This document shows, piece by piece, positions 6,906 to 15,048 of a DNA stretch of 16,662 nt. The notes under the pieces were generated by a model, which was not told the DNA's origin, searched no databases, and saw only the letters and a list, made by a program, of their open reading frames with translations. Numbering within the stretch: the first letter of the stretch is position 1; the number at the start of each line of letters is the position of its first letter. The stretch is from an uncultured Lachnospiraceae bacterium (GTDB lineage Bacteria > Bacillota > Clostridia > Lachnospirales > Lachnospiraceae): the NCBI GenBank assembly GCA_934370915.1, contig CAKRNI010000038.1, positions 1 through 16,662 on the forward strand, written 5' to 3'. Position numbers and translations under genes: made by a program.

Positions 6906-9357
6906 AAGACCTTTGCTGTGTGTGACAGGGGGATTGGTACTTGGAGAGGCACTGAACCTGTTGATTCCGGCAGAGCAGATGATGTTTGGACTGGCAGTCT
7001 GGCTGCTCTTTTTGGTGTGCGTGTACGCACACCGAAGAGACAGGCGGATCCTGCCGGTCTTTCTTTTTATCATGGGAATGCTTGCCGGAGTCTTCCGGAT
7101 GGGAGCTGAGCAGGCATTTTTCCGGCAGGAAGAGGAATTTTTCCGGGAGGAACATGAGGATGGAGTGAGCCTTCAGGGAATCGTCCAGTCAGTGAAGGAG
7201 AAGGACGGGACACTGGAGGTTGTGCTGAAAAACTGTGTGGCGGAAGATGCGGACGGGGAGACATTACGAAGCGTTCTGTGTTACCTGAATGAAGAATCGG
7301 AATTCCCTGCTGTTGGAGAGAAGATCCGTGTCTTCGGAGAAGGAAAGGCGGCAGATCCGGCGAGGAATCCCGGGGTGTTTGATCACCGGCTGTATTGCAG
7401 GGCGAAGGGGATCTCGGGGATCATCTATGCGGACGGATATGCCAGGGTGGGCGGAAAGGCGCATATAGTTTCGGACGCTCTGTACCGGATCAGGAGGCAG
7501 CTTTCCGGCCGCTTAAAGTTGATCGCGCTCCCGGAGGATGCCGGAATCCTGTCGGCGGTCCTTTTGGGGGAGAAGGAGGATCTGGACAGTGCGGTCTATG
7601 AGCTTTACCGGAAAAACGGAATCTCCCATCTTCTGGCCATCAGCGGGCTTCATGTGTCCATCGTAGGACTTGGGATCTGGAAACTGTTCCGGAAAGGCGG
7701 CGCAGGCTTCTGGATCTCCGGAATCTTTGCGGGGGGATTTCTCATAGCTTACGGTATGATGGTGGGATCCGGGGCATCTGTGGTACGGGCGGTATCCATG
7801 GCAGGGCTCTCGTTTCTGGCGGCAGCTGTCGGTCGGACGTATGATCTTCCAACAGCGATGTGTATTCCGGCGCTGGGACTTCTGCTCACCCACCCGTATC
7901 TGCTGACGCAGGCATCCTTTCAGCTTTCATTCCTTGCGGTGATATCTCTTGTCTATCCCGGCAGGCTCTTTTCTGTGCGGGGAGAAACGTTTTTTGCGAA
8001 TGAAAAAATATCAGCGGCGGCGTCCGCATTTTTTGTCAGTCTTTCGCTGCAGATGGTAACGGCCCCTGTCGTTTGCTGGCATTCTTTTGGAATCCCGGTC
8101 TACGGGGTATTCTTAAATCTTCTTGTGATCCCGCTTATGACGTACGTGGTCCTGTCGGGATTTCTTGGACTTGGTCTGTCCTTTATATCCGCATCAGCCG
8201 GCGGTGCGATGCTTGGAGGCGCACACTATATTTTGAAACTCTATGAAGTCGTATGTAATGGGATCGGGAAGCTTCCGGGATCGGAGCTGGTGTCAGGGCA
8301 GCCGGAGGTGTGGAAGATCGGATGTTACTATGGACTTGTGGTCTCAGGTGCCATTATGTATGAGAGAGGGACGGAAATCGCGGAAAAATTCTGTGAGAAA
8401 TTTCCGGAGAAGAAACATAAGTGCAAAGAAAAATCGGAAGAATCAGTGTCGAATTTATGGGAAACCAGAATATTGATAGATAAAAACCATCGCCTAGTCC
8501 TATTATGCGCAGCCTGGCTTATGGCATTCCTTTTACTGTTTCCCACCCACCCTACCGGTCTCACCGTTACATTCCTTGATGTAGGACAGGGCGACGGGAT
8601 CGTTCTGCGTTCCGCATCTCGTACGATCCTCGTAGACTGCGGCAGCAGCCAGCAAAAGTCTGTCGGGGAAAAGGTCCTGATGCCGTATCTCAGGAGTCAG
8701 GGAGTGACACATGTGGATCTTGCCGTTATGACTCACGGGGATCAGGATCATATCAATGGGATCCGGTATCTTTTAGAACACCCGGAGTCCGGGATCCGGC
8801 TTGGCGGACTCATGATGCCGAAAGCCGGAAACGATGAGATCTACGGGAAGATGGCGGAGCTTGCGAAAAAACAGGAGATCCCTGTCTATTACGCATCAGC
8901 GGGGGACCGGATAGAAAATATCGCAGGAAAAGGCGTTTACATGGAATGTCTGTCCCCGGACGGGGAAGCGGAGTTTTCCGACCGGAATGAAGAATCACTG
9001 GTGTTCCGGGTTACTTATGACCGCTTTTCCATGATGCTGACGGGAGATATGGAGGCAGGCGGGGAAGAAAACCTCGTGGAGTCCGGCGTGCTTTCTCCTG
9101 TGACGGTCTTAAAAGCAGGTCACCACGGATCTGCGACGTCCTCCGGCGAGAACTTTCTTGAAAAACTTTCCCCGGAGATAACCGTTCTTTCTTATGGAAG
9201 AAAAAACAGGTACGGACATCCCGCAAAAGAAGTGAAGGAACGGCTGGGAAATATCGGTTCCGAGATCCTTGAGACGGGCATTTCCGGCGCGGTTATGATC
9301 GAAACAGACGGAAAAAAGATGAAAGTAAGGACGATGCTGCCGCCTGACACAGACTGA
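6901..9357 (+). CDS. comEC: ComEC/Rec2 DNA-uptake channel protein, probable ATT start
   Basis: ComEC forms the inner-membrane channel that carries single-stranded DNA into the cell during transformation. From ATT 6901 the protein has 818 residues, normal for the family. In order it has N-terminal membrane helices, an OB-like external domain (DUF4131 type), and the Competence membrane domain with the signature HLLAISGLHVSIVGLG (about 243-258). It ends with a metallo-beta-lactamase-like domain: TFLDVGQGDG from about 556, THGDQDHING with His612/Asp614/Asp616/His617, LTGDME, and LKAGHHGSATSS. AGGAGG (6887-6892) lies 8 nt before ATT 6901, and reading from there gives an N-terminus (M)KRPLLC typical of ComEC. 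The nearest upstream canonical start is TTG 6862, which lies before this binding site inside the preceding gene. The ATT overlaps the lipoprotein stop by one base. Whether this organism is naturally competent cannot be told from here. Confidence 0.92.
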   Translation: MKRPLLCVTGGLVLGEALNLLIPAEQMMFGLAVWLLFLVCVYAHRRDRRILPVFLFIMGMLAGVFRMGAEQAFFRQEEEFFREEHEDGVSLQGIVQSVKEKDGTLEVVLKNCVAEDADGETLRSVLCYLNEESEFPAVGEKIRVFGEGKAADPARNPGVFDHRLYCRAKGISGIIYADGYARVGGKAHIVSDALYRIRRQLSGRLKLIALPEDAGILSAVLLGEKEDLDSAVYELYRKNGISHLLAISGLHVSIVGLGIWKLFRKGGAGFWISGIFAGGFLIAYGMMVGSGASVVRAVSMAGLSFLAAAVGRTYDLPTAMCIPALGLLLTHPYLLTQASFQLSFLAVISLVYPGRLFSVRGETFFANEKISAAASAFFVSLSLQMVTAPVVCWHSFGIPVYGVFLNLLVIPLMTYVVLSGFLGLGLSFISASAGGAMLGGAHYILKLYEVVCNGIGKLPGSELVSGQPEVWKIGCYYGLVVSGAIMYERGTEIAEKFCEKFPEKKHKCKEKSEESVSNLWETRILIDKNHRLVLLCAAWLMAFLLLFPTHPTGLTVTFLDVGQGDGIVLRSASRTILVDCGSSQQKSVGEKVLMPYLRSQGVTHVDLAVMTHGDQDHINGIRYLLEHPESGIRLGGLMMPKAGNDEIYGKMAELAKKQEIPVYYASAGDRIENIAGKGVYMECLSPDGEAEFSDRNEESLVFRVTYDRFSMMLTGDMEAGGEENLVESGVLSPVTVLKAGHHGSATSSGENFLEKLSPEITVLSYGRKNRYGHPAKEVKERLGNIGSEILETGISGAVMIETDGKKMKVRTMLPPDTD

Positions 9358-9383
9358 CAGGGCTTTACATCGGGAGAAAAAGT

Positions 9384-9449
9384 TTTAATTTCCGTTTACA
9401 CGGATTTTACAAAGAGTCCGTTTTGAATTTTACATCATGTTTCTATAAT
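9384..9449 (+). promoter_or_regulatory. Promoter of the transport operon with PhoP-box-like TTTACA repeats
   Basis: The -10 is a perfect TATAAT (9444-9449). No good -35 stands at the normal distance (TTTTGA 9421-9426 with a 17-bp spacer, or TTGAAT 9423-9428 with 15), as expected of an activated promoter. Upstream, TTTACA occurs at 9395-9400 and 9406-9411, exactly 11 bp apart, preceded 11 bp earlier by TTTAAT (9384-9389) and followed by TTTACA at 9429-9434. PhoP of Firmicutes binds TTHACA hexamers with about 11-bp periodicity at roughly -20 to -60, which matches this geometry. A short inverted repeat, TCCGT-TTAC-ACGGA (9391-9404), overlaps the array. Regulation by phosphate is inferred. Confidence 0.55.
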
Positions 9450-9477
9450 TCTGTTTGTCTGGAGGAAAGAAACAGAA

Positions 9478-10323
9478 ATGAAAGGATTTTATTTTTCATC
9501 GACGCTCATGTGGGACGCCGATGCGGAGACGCTCATGAGGACGGCAGCAGAGAATGGCTTTGACGGCATCGAATTGTGGGCGCAGCATGCGGAGACAAAG
9601 AAGCTGGACTTAGAGATGATCCGCAGGTTAAAGAAAGAGCTGGGACTGAATCTCGTGATCCACGCGAAGAGCTGGGATCTGAATTACGCGGCATTAAATG
9701 ATGCGGTCCGCAGAGCTTCTGTTGAGGAGATCAAGTCATCGGTGGATTTAGCCGTTGAGCTGGGAGCTGATGAGGTGACGGTCCATCCGCCGAGATACAC
9801 TTTAAAAGAGGACGAGGCGGCGAGAGACCGGGCGTATATGAGCATTCAGGAATTTTATGAGTATGCGAAAGAGCGGGGCGTGGATATCTCCATGGAGATC
9901 ATGGAACACATTCCGAAGGAGATGGCGACGACACCGGAGGGCATGTTCGGGATCGTTCGGGACTTAAGCGGAAAGCTGACCTACACCATCGATCTGGCTC
10001 ACAGCCTGACGGAAGACGAATTTTTTGAAAATATCCGGAGGATGGGACGTGTCTCAAAGGTTCATCTGACCAACAAGAAAGGCACGAAACTTCACACGCC
10101 AATCCCGGACGGCGATTTTAATTTTGAGGAGATCTACCCGAGATTACTGGCATACGGTTTCCCGATGGTCATAGAGGGATACGAAGAGGGAGATCAGTAC
10201 AGGACACTGGCAGAAAATATTCATTATATACAGACATTAAAGGAGAAAAGAAATGAAGAAATTAAACGTACTTTTAACAACAGCGGCTATCCTGGCACTT
10301 ACAGGCTGCAGTTCCAACACTAA
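9478..10323 (+). CDS. Sugar phosphate isomerase/epimerase family TIM-barrel protein
   Basis: A 281-residue member of the xylose-isomerase-like TIM-barrel superfamily (AP endonuclease 2 type fold), which includes sugar and inositol isomerases, epimerases and dehydratases using a divalent metal. Recognisable elements are GFDGIELWAQH (27-37), LGADEVTVHPPR (95-106), a metal-binding-type strand MEIMEHIP with Glu143 (or Glu140), YTIDLAHS with Asp172, KVHLTN with His196, and VIEGYEEG with Glu233. The substrate cannot be read from sequence. It is the first gene after the Pho-box-like promoter; GGAGG (9461-9465) lies 12 nt before ATG 9478. Its last 24 codons overlap the start of the binding protein (71 nt). 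That tail, reading RTFNNSGYPGTYRLQFQH, does not look like part of the barrel and may reflect loss of an earlier stop. Confidence 0.85.
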   Translation: MKGFYFSSTLMWDADAETLMRTAAENGFDGIELWAQHAETKKLDLEMIRRLKKELGLNLVIHAKSWDLNYAALNDAVRRASVEEIKSSVDLAVELGADEVTVHPPRYTLKEDEAARDRAYMSIQEFYEYAKERGVDISMEIMEHIPKEMATTPEGMFGIVRDLSGKLTYTIDLAHSLTEDEFFENIRRMGRVSKVHLTNKKGTKLHTPIPDGDFNFEEIYPRLLAYGFPMVIEGYEEGDQYRTLAENIHYIQTLKEKRNEEIKRTFNNSGYPGTYRLQFQH

Positions 10324-11338
10324 GCCGGCAGAGACAACAGCGGCAGCTGCGGAGACGACAACGGCAGCAGAGACAACGACAGCAGCAGAAACCACCGCGC
10401 AGGCAGCAGCTGATAAAAAAGACGCGTCCGGTACACTGACCGTTTACACTTCCCAGCCGGAAGCAGATATTCAGGCATTAGTGGAAGAATACAACAAATC
10501 CTGCCCGGATGTAAAAGTTGAGATCTTCAGAAGCGGAACAGAGGAAGTAGTCAGCAAGGTTCTCGCAGAGAAAGAAGCAGGCTCCGTTCTCGCAGATGTC
10601 CTTCTCGTATCCGACGCGGCCACCTTTGAGTCCTTAAAGGCAAAGGATATCCTGAAGAGCTATGAGTCCCCGGAACTTTCCGCGATCGACCCGAGTTTCT
10701 ATGATGCGGACCACACATATACAGGAACAAAGATCATCACCACAGGTATTGCGGTCAACACCGAACTGATCTCCAATGCTCCGGAAGCCCTGGCAGACCT
10801 CACAAAGGCAGATTACAAGGATGAGCTGATCATGCCGAGCCCCCTGTATTCCGGAGCGGCTGCGTACAACCTCGGCGTTATCACAAGAACAGAAGGACTC
10901 GGCTGGGATTTCTATCAGGGCTTAAAGGATAATGGTGTAAAGGTCGACAAAGGAAACGGTGCTGTACAGAAGGCAGTTGTTGCCGGTGAGAACGGACTCG
11001 GACTTCTCGTAGACTATATGGCGATCCGCTCCAAAAATGACGGCGCACCGATCGAATTCGTATATCCGAAAGAAGGTTCCCTCTGTGTTACAGAGCCGAT
11101 CGGAATCACGGCAGACACGAAAAATGAGGCGGCAGCGGAATCCTTTGTAGACTTTATCCTCTCCGAGGACGGACAGAAAGCGACAGCCGAGATCGGCTAC
11201 ACTCCGATCAGAAAAGGCGTTGCGGCTCCGGAAGGCTTAAAGAGCGCCGATGAGATCACAAACCTGACCTACGATCTCCCGACACTGGTTGAGACAAGAG
11301 ATGCCGATAAGGAAGCATTCTCTAAAATGTTCGAATAA
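10253..11338 (+). CDS. ABC transporter substrate-binding lipoprotein, Fe3+/AfuA/2-aminoethylphosphonate type
   Basis: A 361-residue binding protein anchored outside the membrane: signal peptide with lipobox LTGC (lipidated Cys19), then an Ala/Glu/Thr-rich repeated spacer (about 25-58), then a type-2 periplasmic-binding fold starting LTVYTSQPEADIQALVEEY. Later landmarks are AEKEAGSVLADVLLVSD, a TGIAVNTE strand, PSPLYSGAA, NGLGLLVDYMAIRS, and VYPKEGSLCVTEPIGI. This superfamily includes ferric-ion binders (FbpA), hexose-phosphate binder AfuA and 2-aminoethylphosphonate binders. At the position where iron binders carry adjacent tyrosines, this protein has DYMA (a single Tyr), which argues against iron. 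The ATG 10253 is preceded by AAAGGAG 7 nt upstream. With its permease, ATPase, phosphatase and isomerase neighbours, a phosphorylated organic ligand is the best guess. Confidence 0.88.
   Translation: MKKLNVLLTTAAILALTGCSSNTKPAETTAAAAETTTAAETTTAAETTAQAAADKKDASGTLTVYTSQPEADIQALVEEYNKSCPDVKVEIFRSGTEEVVSKVLAEKEAGSVLADVLLVSDAATFESLKAKDILKSYESPELSAIDPSFYDADHTYTGTKIITTGIAVNTELISNAPEALADLTKADYKDELIMPSPLYSGAAAYNLGVITRTEGLGWDFYQGLKDNGVKVDKGNGAVQKAVVAGENGLGLLVDYMAIRSKNDGAPIEFVYPKEGSLCVTEPIGITADTKNEAAAESFVDFILSEDGQKATAEIGYTPIRKGVAAPEGLKSADEITNLTYDLPTLVETRDADKEAFSKMFE
10325..10412 (+). repeat. Degenerate tandem repeat coding the Ala-Glu-Thr linker
   Basis: A run of imperfect units of the form gcagagacaacagcagc (about 18-21 bases) inside the binding-protein gene encodes repeated AETT(T)AA. 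It forms the flexible spacer between the lipidated cysteine and the binding domain. Such repeats can change copy number by slippage in multiples of three, so the tether length may vary between strains. Confidence 0.7.
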
Positions 11339-11358
11339 GATCAATAAGAGGAAAAAAC

Positions 11359-13080
11359 ATGAAATCCAGTAAAATTAAAACAATTACAGGCCGGATACTC
11401 TTTTTCCTCACAGTGTGTTTTATATTCATTATGCCGATTTTAAGCCTCCTTCGGATGAGTCTGACGACCGACGGGGGCTTTGGTCTGCAAAATTATATAG
11501 ACATGCTGCATGAGGACAGAACGTCAAAGGCGATCCGAAACACGCTGATCATATCCATCGCGTCGACGGTCATCGCGGTGGCGGCGGGCAGCTTCTTCGC
11601 GTTCTTAAATGCTTATACGAATATCAAGAGGAAAAAGTTGCTGGAGCTTCTGGTTCTCGCCCCGTATATCATCCCGTCCTACATTATCACATTGTCATGG
11701 AGCAGCCTGCTCTTAAAGAGAGGACTCGTAAACACATTCTTAAAGAATATCGGGCTTCCGGTGATCGATATCTATACGCTGCCGGGAATCATCCTTGTCA
11801 TGGGAATCTGCAACATTCCGGTGGTATACCTTCTTGTTGTGGGAATGCTCCGGAAAATTCCACGGGATATGGAGTGGGCAGGACGGACGTCCGGCTATAC
11901 ACCGCTTCAGACGATTCGTAAGATCACCATGGTGCAGGCCATGCCGGCTATCGCCAGCGGCGGCATGCTGGCGTTTCTGGCCTCCATCGACAATTTCAGC
12001 ATTCCGGCCTTCCTCGGAATCTCATCCGGGATCCCGGTCCTCAGTACTTACATTTATGAAAAAGCCATCAGCTTCGGCCCGGATTCTTTCCATAAAGCGG
12101 CAGCTCTTTCCGTCGTCCTTTCCTTTATCGCAATCGGAGGAACTCTTCTTCAGGGAAGGCTGATCCGGAAGAATTCGAATCTGGAGAGCGTCAGGGAAGA
12201 CACCTCCGTCCGCTATGAACTTCCCGTGAAGTGGAGACGGATTTTCGAGTGGGGTAGTCTCACGGTCCTCGCGGGATTTACAGTGGTGCCGGTGATCTCC
12301 ATGATCATGAGCGCTTTTTTAAAGAATTACGGAACAAAATTCCGCCCGGAGAATCTGTCCCTCAAAAATTTCCAGTTCGTATTTACGAATGCGGGTGTCC
12401 GTCAGGCGGTGATAAACAGCATCCTGTTGGCGGTTGTCACCTGCATCATCTGTATCGTTGCGGGAACAGCTACGGCGTACCTGAAGGTGCGGAAAAACTC
12501 GAAGGCTGCGAGGATGTTTGAGTCCGCGGCATCCCTCACATACGCTCTTCCGGGGATCGTTCTGGCATTAGCCATGATCTTCCACTGGACCATCGTTCCG
12601 GGAGTATACGGAACCGTAAAGATCTTAATGATCGCCTACGCCACAAGATATGTGGTCTTGCAGATTAAGGGAAGCACAACGGCTATGCTCTCTGTGGAAC
12701 CGGCGCTTGAGGAAGCGGGAAGAGTGTTCGGAGCCGGAAAAGTAACGATCTGGAGCAGGATCATGATCCCGGTGATGGCAAAGCAGATCCTTTCCAGTTC
12801 CTTTCTGATCTTTGTATCGTCTCTCACGGAGCTGACACTGTCCTCCATGCTTGCGAGCGCGGGAACGAAGACGATCGGTCTTACAATCTTCAACCTGCAG
12901 CAGGGCGGTGATTACAGCCTGTCTGCGGCGATGTCCGCAGTGATCGTCTTTATCGTATTCTTTGTATACAGCCTGACAGCTCTCGTGAAGAAAAAGGATG
13001 AGGAGGACGCGAAGCGGCCGAAGGTTCAGGAGAGCAGTCTTGAGGAAGTCGGAGAACATGCTGTCGGACAGGGAGTGTGA
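11359..13080 (+). CDS. ABC transporter permease, two fused membrane domains (FbpB/AfuB type)
   Basis: The 573-residue protein carries two copies of the binding-protein-dependent permease domain in one chain, as in FbpB/AfuB and 2-aminoethylphosphonate permeases, so it can supply both halves of the membrane channel. About twelve membrane helices are visible (the first at about 13-32, the last at about 523-543). Each half has an EAA-like coupling loop for the ATPase: EWAGRTSGYTPLQTIRKITM (172-191) and EEAGRVFGAGKVTIWSRIMI (451-470). The two halves meet around residues 270-295. The N-terminus is basic (MKSSKIKTITGR). It starts 20 nt after the binding protein, with AGAGGAAA just upstream of ATG 11359. 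The C-terminal tail is charged and probably cytoplasmic. Confidence 0.93.
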   Translation: MKSSKIKTITGRILFFLTVCFIFIMPILSLLRMSLTTDGGFGLQNYIDMLHEDRTSKAIRNTLIISIASTVIAVAAGSFFAFLNAYTNIKRKKLLELLVLAPYIIPSYIITLSWSSLLLKRGLVNTFLKNIGLPVIDIYTLPGIILVMGICNIPVVYLLVVGMLRKIPRDMEWAGRTSGYTPLQTIRKITMVQAMPAIASGGMLAFLASIDNFSIPAFLGISSGIPVLSTYIYEKAISFGPDSFHKAAALSVVLSFIAIGGTLLQGRLIRKNSNLESVREDTSVRYELPVKWRRIFEWGSLTVLAGFTVVPVISMIMSAFLKNYGTKFRPENLSLKNFQFVFTNAGVRQAVINSILLAVVTCIICIVAGTATAYLKVRKNSKAARMFESAASLTYALPGIVLALAMIFHWTIVPGVYGTVKILMIAYATRYVVLQIKGSTTAMLSVEPALEEAGRVFGAGKVTIWSRIMIPVMAKQILSSSFLIFVSSLTELTLSSMLASAGTKTIGLTIFNLQQGGDYSLSAAMSAVIVFIVFFVYSLTALVKKKDEEDAKRPKVQESSLEEVGEHAVGQGV

Positions 13081-13138
13081 AGATCCCTGACGGCAAATGC
13101 GGATATAGAAAAGCATGACGAGGAGAAATGAGAATAAC

Positions 13139-14167
13139 ATGAGTCTAAAAATTGATCATATTACTAAGAAATTCGGAAATTTTACAGCATTAAATGATAT
13201 TTCGCTGGAGATTAAGGATGGAGAATTTTTGGCGATCTTAGGCCCGTCCGGTTGTGGAAAGACAACGCTCCTGAGGATCATCGGCGGATTCGAGGCGCCC
13301 ACAGAGGGCAGTATCCTAAAGGATGGGGAGATCTTTTCTTCCCCGGATGAGAATGTTCCGGTGGAACAGAGAAATCTCGGCATGGTATTCCAGTCCTTTG
13401 CCCTCTGGCCGCATATGACGGTGCGGGAGCATGTAGAGTTCCCGTTGAACAGCAAACGGTGTACGATGACAGAAGCGGAGAAGCGGAAAGCAGTGGATCA
13501 GGCCATCGAGGCCGTGGGACTTTCCACCATGGAAAAGCGGTATCCGGGAGAACTCTCCGGTGGTCAGAAACAGCGTGTCTCTTTAGCGCGGGCCATCGTG
13601 GCAAAGCCGTCGATCCTTCTGATGGATGAGCCGCTCAGCGCCCTGGATGCGGAGCTTAAGATCAGCATGCGCCGGGAGATCCAGAACATTCACAGGCTTA
13701 CCGGAGCTACCATCGTTTATGTCACCCACGATCAGAGCGAGGCTCTCGCCATGGCGGACAGGATCCTGATCATGAAGAGCGGAAAGATCGAGCAGCTTGA
13801 CACACCGGAGGAGATCTACTGCAATCCCCAGACAGAGTTTGCGGCGACATTTGTCAGTAAGTGCAACCTTGTAAAGGGAAAATGGCTTGGAAACATGTTC
13901 AAGGTGGCAAATCAGGATGTTGTCTTTGAGACAGAACCGGCGGCGAAGGAATTTCTCGTCAAGGGACTCTGCCCGGTGCGCCCGGAAGAGTTTGAGATCA
14001 GCCGTGACGGGAACGGGATCTGCGGTGATATCGTGAACCGCCAGTACAACGGCAGGGAGATCCACTATGCAGTCCGGACAAGGGACGCAGTCTACAACGT
14101 CTATACCGGTCAGGGTCAGGTTTACAATGAGGGTGAGACGATCTATCTGAGAAAGAAGGCAGGCTGA
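13139..14167 (+). CDS. ABC transporter ATP-binding protein (FbpC/AfuC/PotA type)
   Basis: This is the ATPase that drives the adjacent permease. From ATG 13139 it has 342 residues. Motifs: Walker A GPSGCGKT (35-42), Q-loop Gln85 (VFQSFALWPHMTV), signature LSGGQ (139-143), Walker B ILLMDEP with catalytic Glu164, D-loop SALD, and switch His197 (VTHDQ). The C-terminal extension (about 240-342) is of the TOBE type, as in PotA/FbpC/MalK (VKGLCPVRPEEFEI). I chose 13139 because MSLKIDHITKKF is the usual beginning of such proteins; AGGAG at 13121-13125 is 13 nt before it, which is somewhat long. An in-frame ATG at 13115 would add eight residues. The phosphatase gene follows with one base between stop and start. 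Confidence 0.94.
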   Translation: MSLKIDHITKKFGNFTALNDISLEIKDGEFLAILGPSGCGKTTLLRIIGGFEAPTEGSILKDGEIFSSPDENVPVEQRNLGMVFQSFALWPHMTVREHVEFPLNSKRCTMTEAEKRKAVDQAIEAVGLSTMEKRYPGELSGGQKQRVSLARAIVAKPSILLMDEPLSALDAELKISMRREIQNIHRLTGATIVYVTHDQSEALAMADRILIMKSGKIEQLDTPEEIYCNPQTEFAATFVSKCNLVKGKWLGNMFKVANQDVVFETEPAAKEFLVKGLCPVRPEEFEISRDGNGICGDIVNRQYNGREIHYAVRTRDAVYNVYTGQGQVYNEGETIYLRKKAG

Positions 14168-14168
14168 T

Positions 14169-14888
14169 ATGGAAATGAGACCACTTATGGATCTGCACAC
14201 GCATACGTTAGCCAGCGGACATGCGTACAGCACATTGAAGGAGAATCTGGAAGAGGCGAAAAAAATGGGCTTAAAAGTTCTCGGAACCAGTGAGCACGCG
14301 CGGATGATGCCGGGGACGGCACCGCTCATTTACTTCCAGAATTTTAAGGTGATTCCGAAGGAGGTGGACGGGATCCGCCTTTATAACGGAATTGAGGCAA
14401 ACATTTTTGATGAACATGGTTCCATCGATGTGGAGGAACCAATCCTATCGAAAATGGACTATATCATCGCCAGCCTTCACACGCCATGCATCGCGAATCT
14501 TGGAATTGTGAGGAATACAGCTGCTCTCGTTGGGGCGGCAGAGAATCCGAACGTGACAGTCATCGGGCATCCGGATGATGACCGGTATCCCATTGATCCT
14601 GATGAGGTTGCGGCGGCTGCAGCGGAGAATCATACGGCCATCGAGCTCAACAACGGATCACTGAATCCGCTTTCCACGAGAATCAATGGGCCGAAGAATA
14701 TCCGGAAGGTTCTGGAGGCATGCAGAAAATACGGGACCATGGTTCTCATGGGGACGGACAGTCATATCTGCTATGAGATCGGACATTTTGAAGATGCTAT
14801 GGCATTGTTGAAAGAGATGGATTTTCCGGCGGAGCAGGTGATCAATTTTGATGTGGAAAGACTTGGGTATGTGCTGAGAAAACGCTGA
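14169..14888 (+). CDS. PHP-domain phosphatase, YcdX type
   Basis: A 239-residue PHP (polymerase and histidinol phosphatase) superfamily enzyme, strongly similar in layout to E. coli YcdX, a trinuclear zinc phosphatase (about 245 residues). All nine expected metal ligands are in place: His10, His12 (DLHTHT), His18 (ASGHAYSTL), His43 (SEHARM), Glu76 (GIEANI), His104 (SLHTP), His134 (IGHPDD), Asp197 and His199 (TDSHI). AEQVINFDVERL near the end matches the family. The start could also be the ATG at 14175. It lies one base after the ATPase stop, so it is probably translated with the transporter, suggesting it removes phosphate from the imported compound. The substrate is not known. A terminator follows. 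Confidence 0.9.
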   Translation: MEMRPLMDLHTHTLASGHAYSTLKENLEEAKKMGLKVLGTSEHARMMPGTAPLIYFQNFKVIPKEVDGIRLYNGIEANIFDEHGSIDVEEPILSKMDYIIASLHTPCIANLGIVRNTAALVGAAENPNVTVIGHPDDDRYPIDPDEVAAAAAENHTAIELNNGSLNPLSTRINGPKNIRKVLEACRKYGTMVLMGTDSHICYEIGHFEDAMALLKEMDFPAEQVINFDVERLGYVLRKR

Positions 14889-14907
14889 GAATATTGGGAG
14901 AGTACAG

Positions 14908-14942
14908 GGGCGATCATATTGTTGAGATATGGTCGTTTTTCT
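14908..14942 (+). terminator. Terminator of the transport operon
   Basis: CGATCATAT (14911-14919) pairs with ATATGGTCG (14927-14935) with one wobble around a 7-nt loop, and G14910-T14936 can extend it. The stem runs into TTTTT. It lies 20 nt after the phosphatase stop. Confidence 0.85.
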
Positions 14943-14971
14943 GTTGTCTGCTGGCATGCATAAGGCGCGGC

Positions 14972-15000
14972 TTGACCAGTGTTCGTATATTTGATAAAAT
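14972..15000 (+). promoter_or_regulatory. holA promoter, sigma-A type
   Basis: TTGACC (14972-14977) and TAAAAT (14995-15000) are separated by the ideal 17 bp and lie about 50 bp before holA, after the operon terminator. holA is therefore likely transcribed separately from the transport operon. Confidence 0.75.
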
Positions 15001-15048
15001 TAGAAAAGTTTCAAAATGATACCAATATGACAGTTCACGGAGGCGGCT

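Noticed and set aside
9391..9404. Small hairpin TCCGT-TTAC-ACGGA as a comEC terminator
   Set aside because: Only 5 bp with no good T-tract, and it overlaps the TTTACA array; I found no convincing terminator for comEC.
13583..14329. Long minus-strand frame of 248 codons
   Set aside because: It is antisense to the ATPase and phosphatase genes, whose motifs are complete; no ribosome binding site or recognisable domain.
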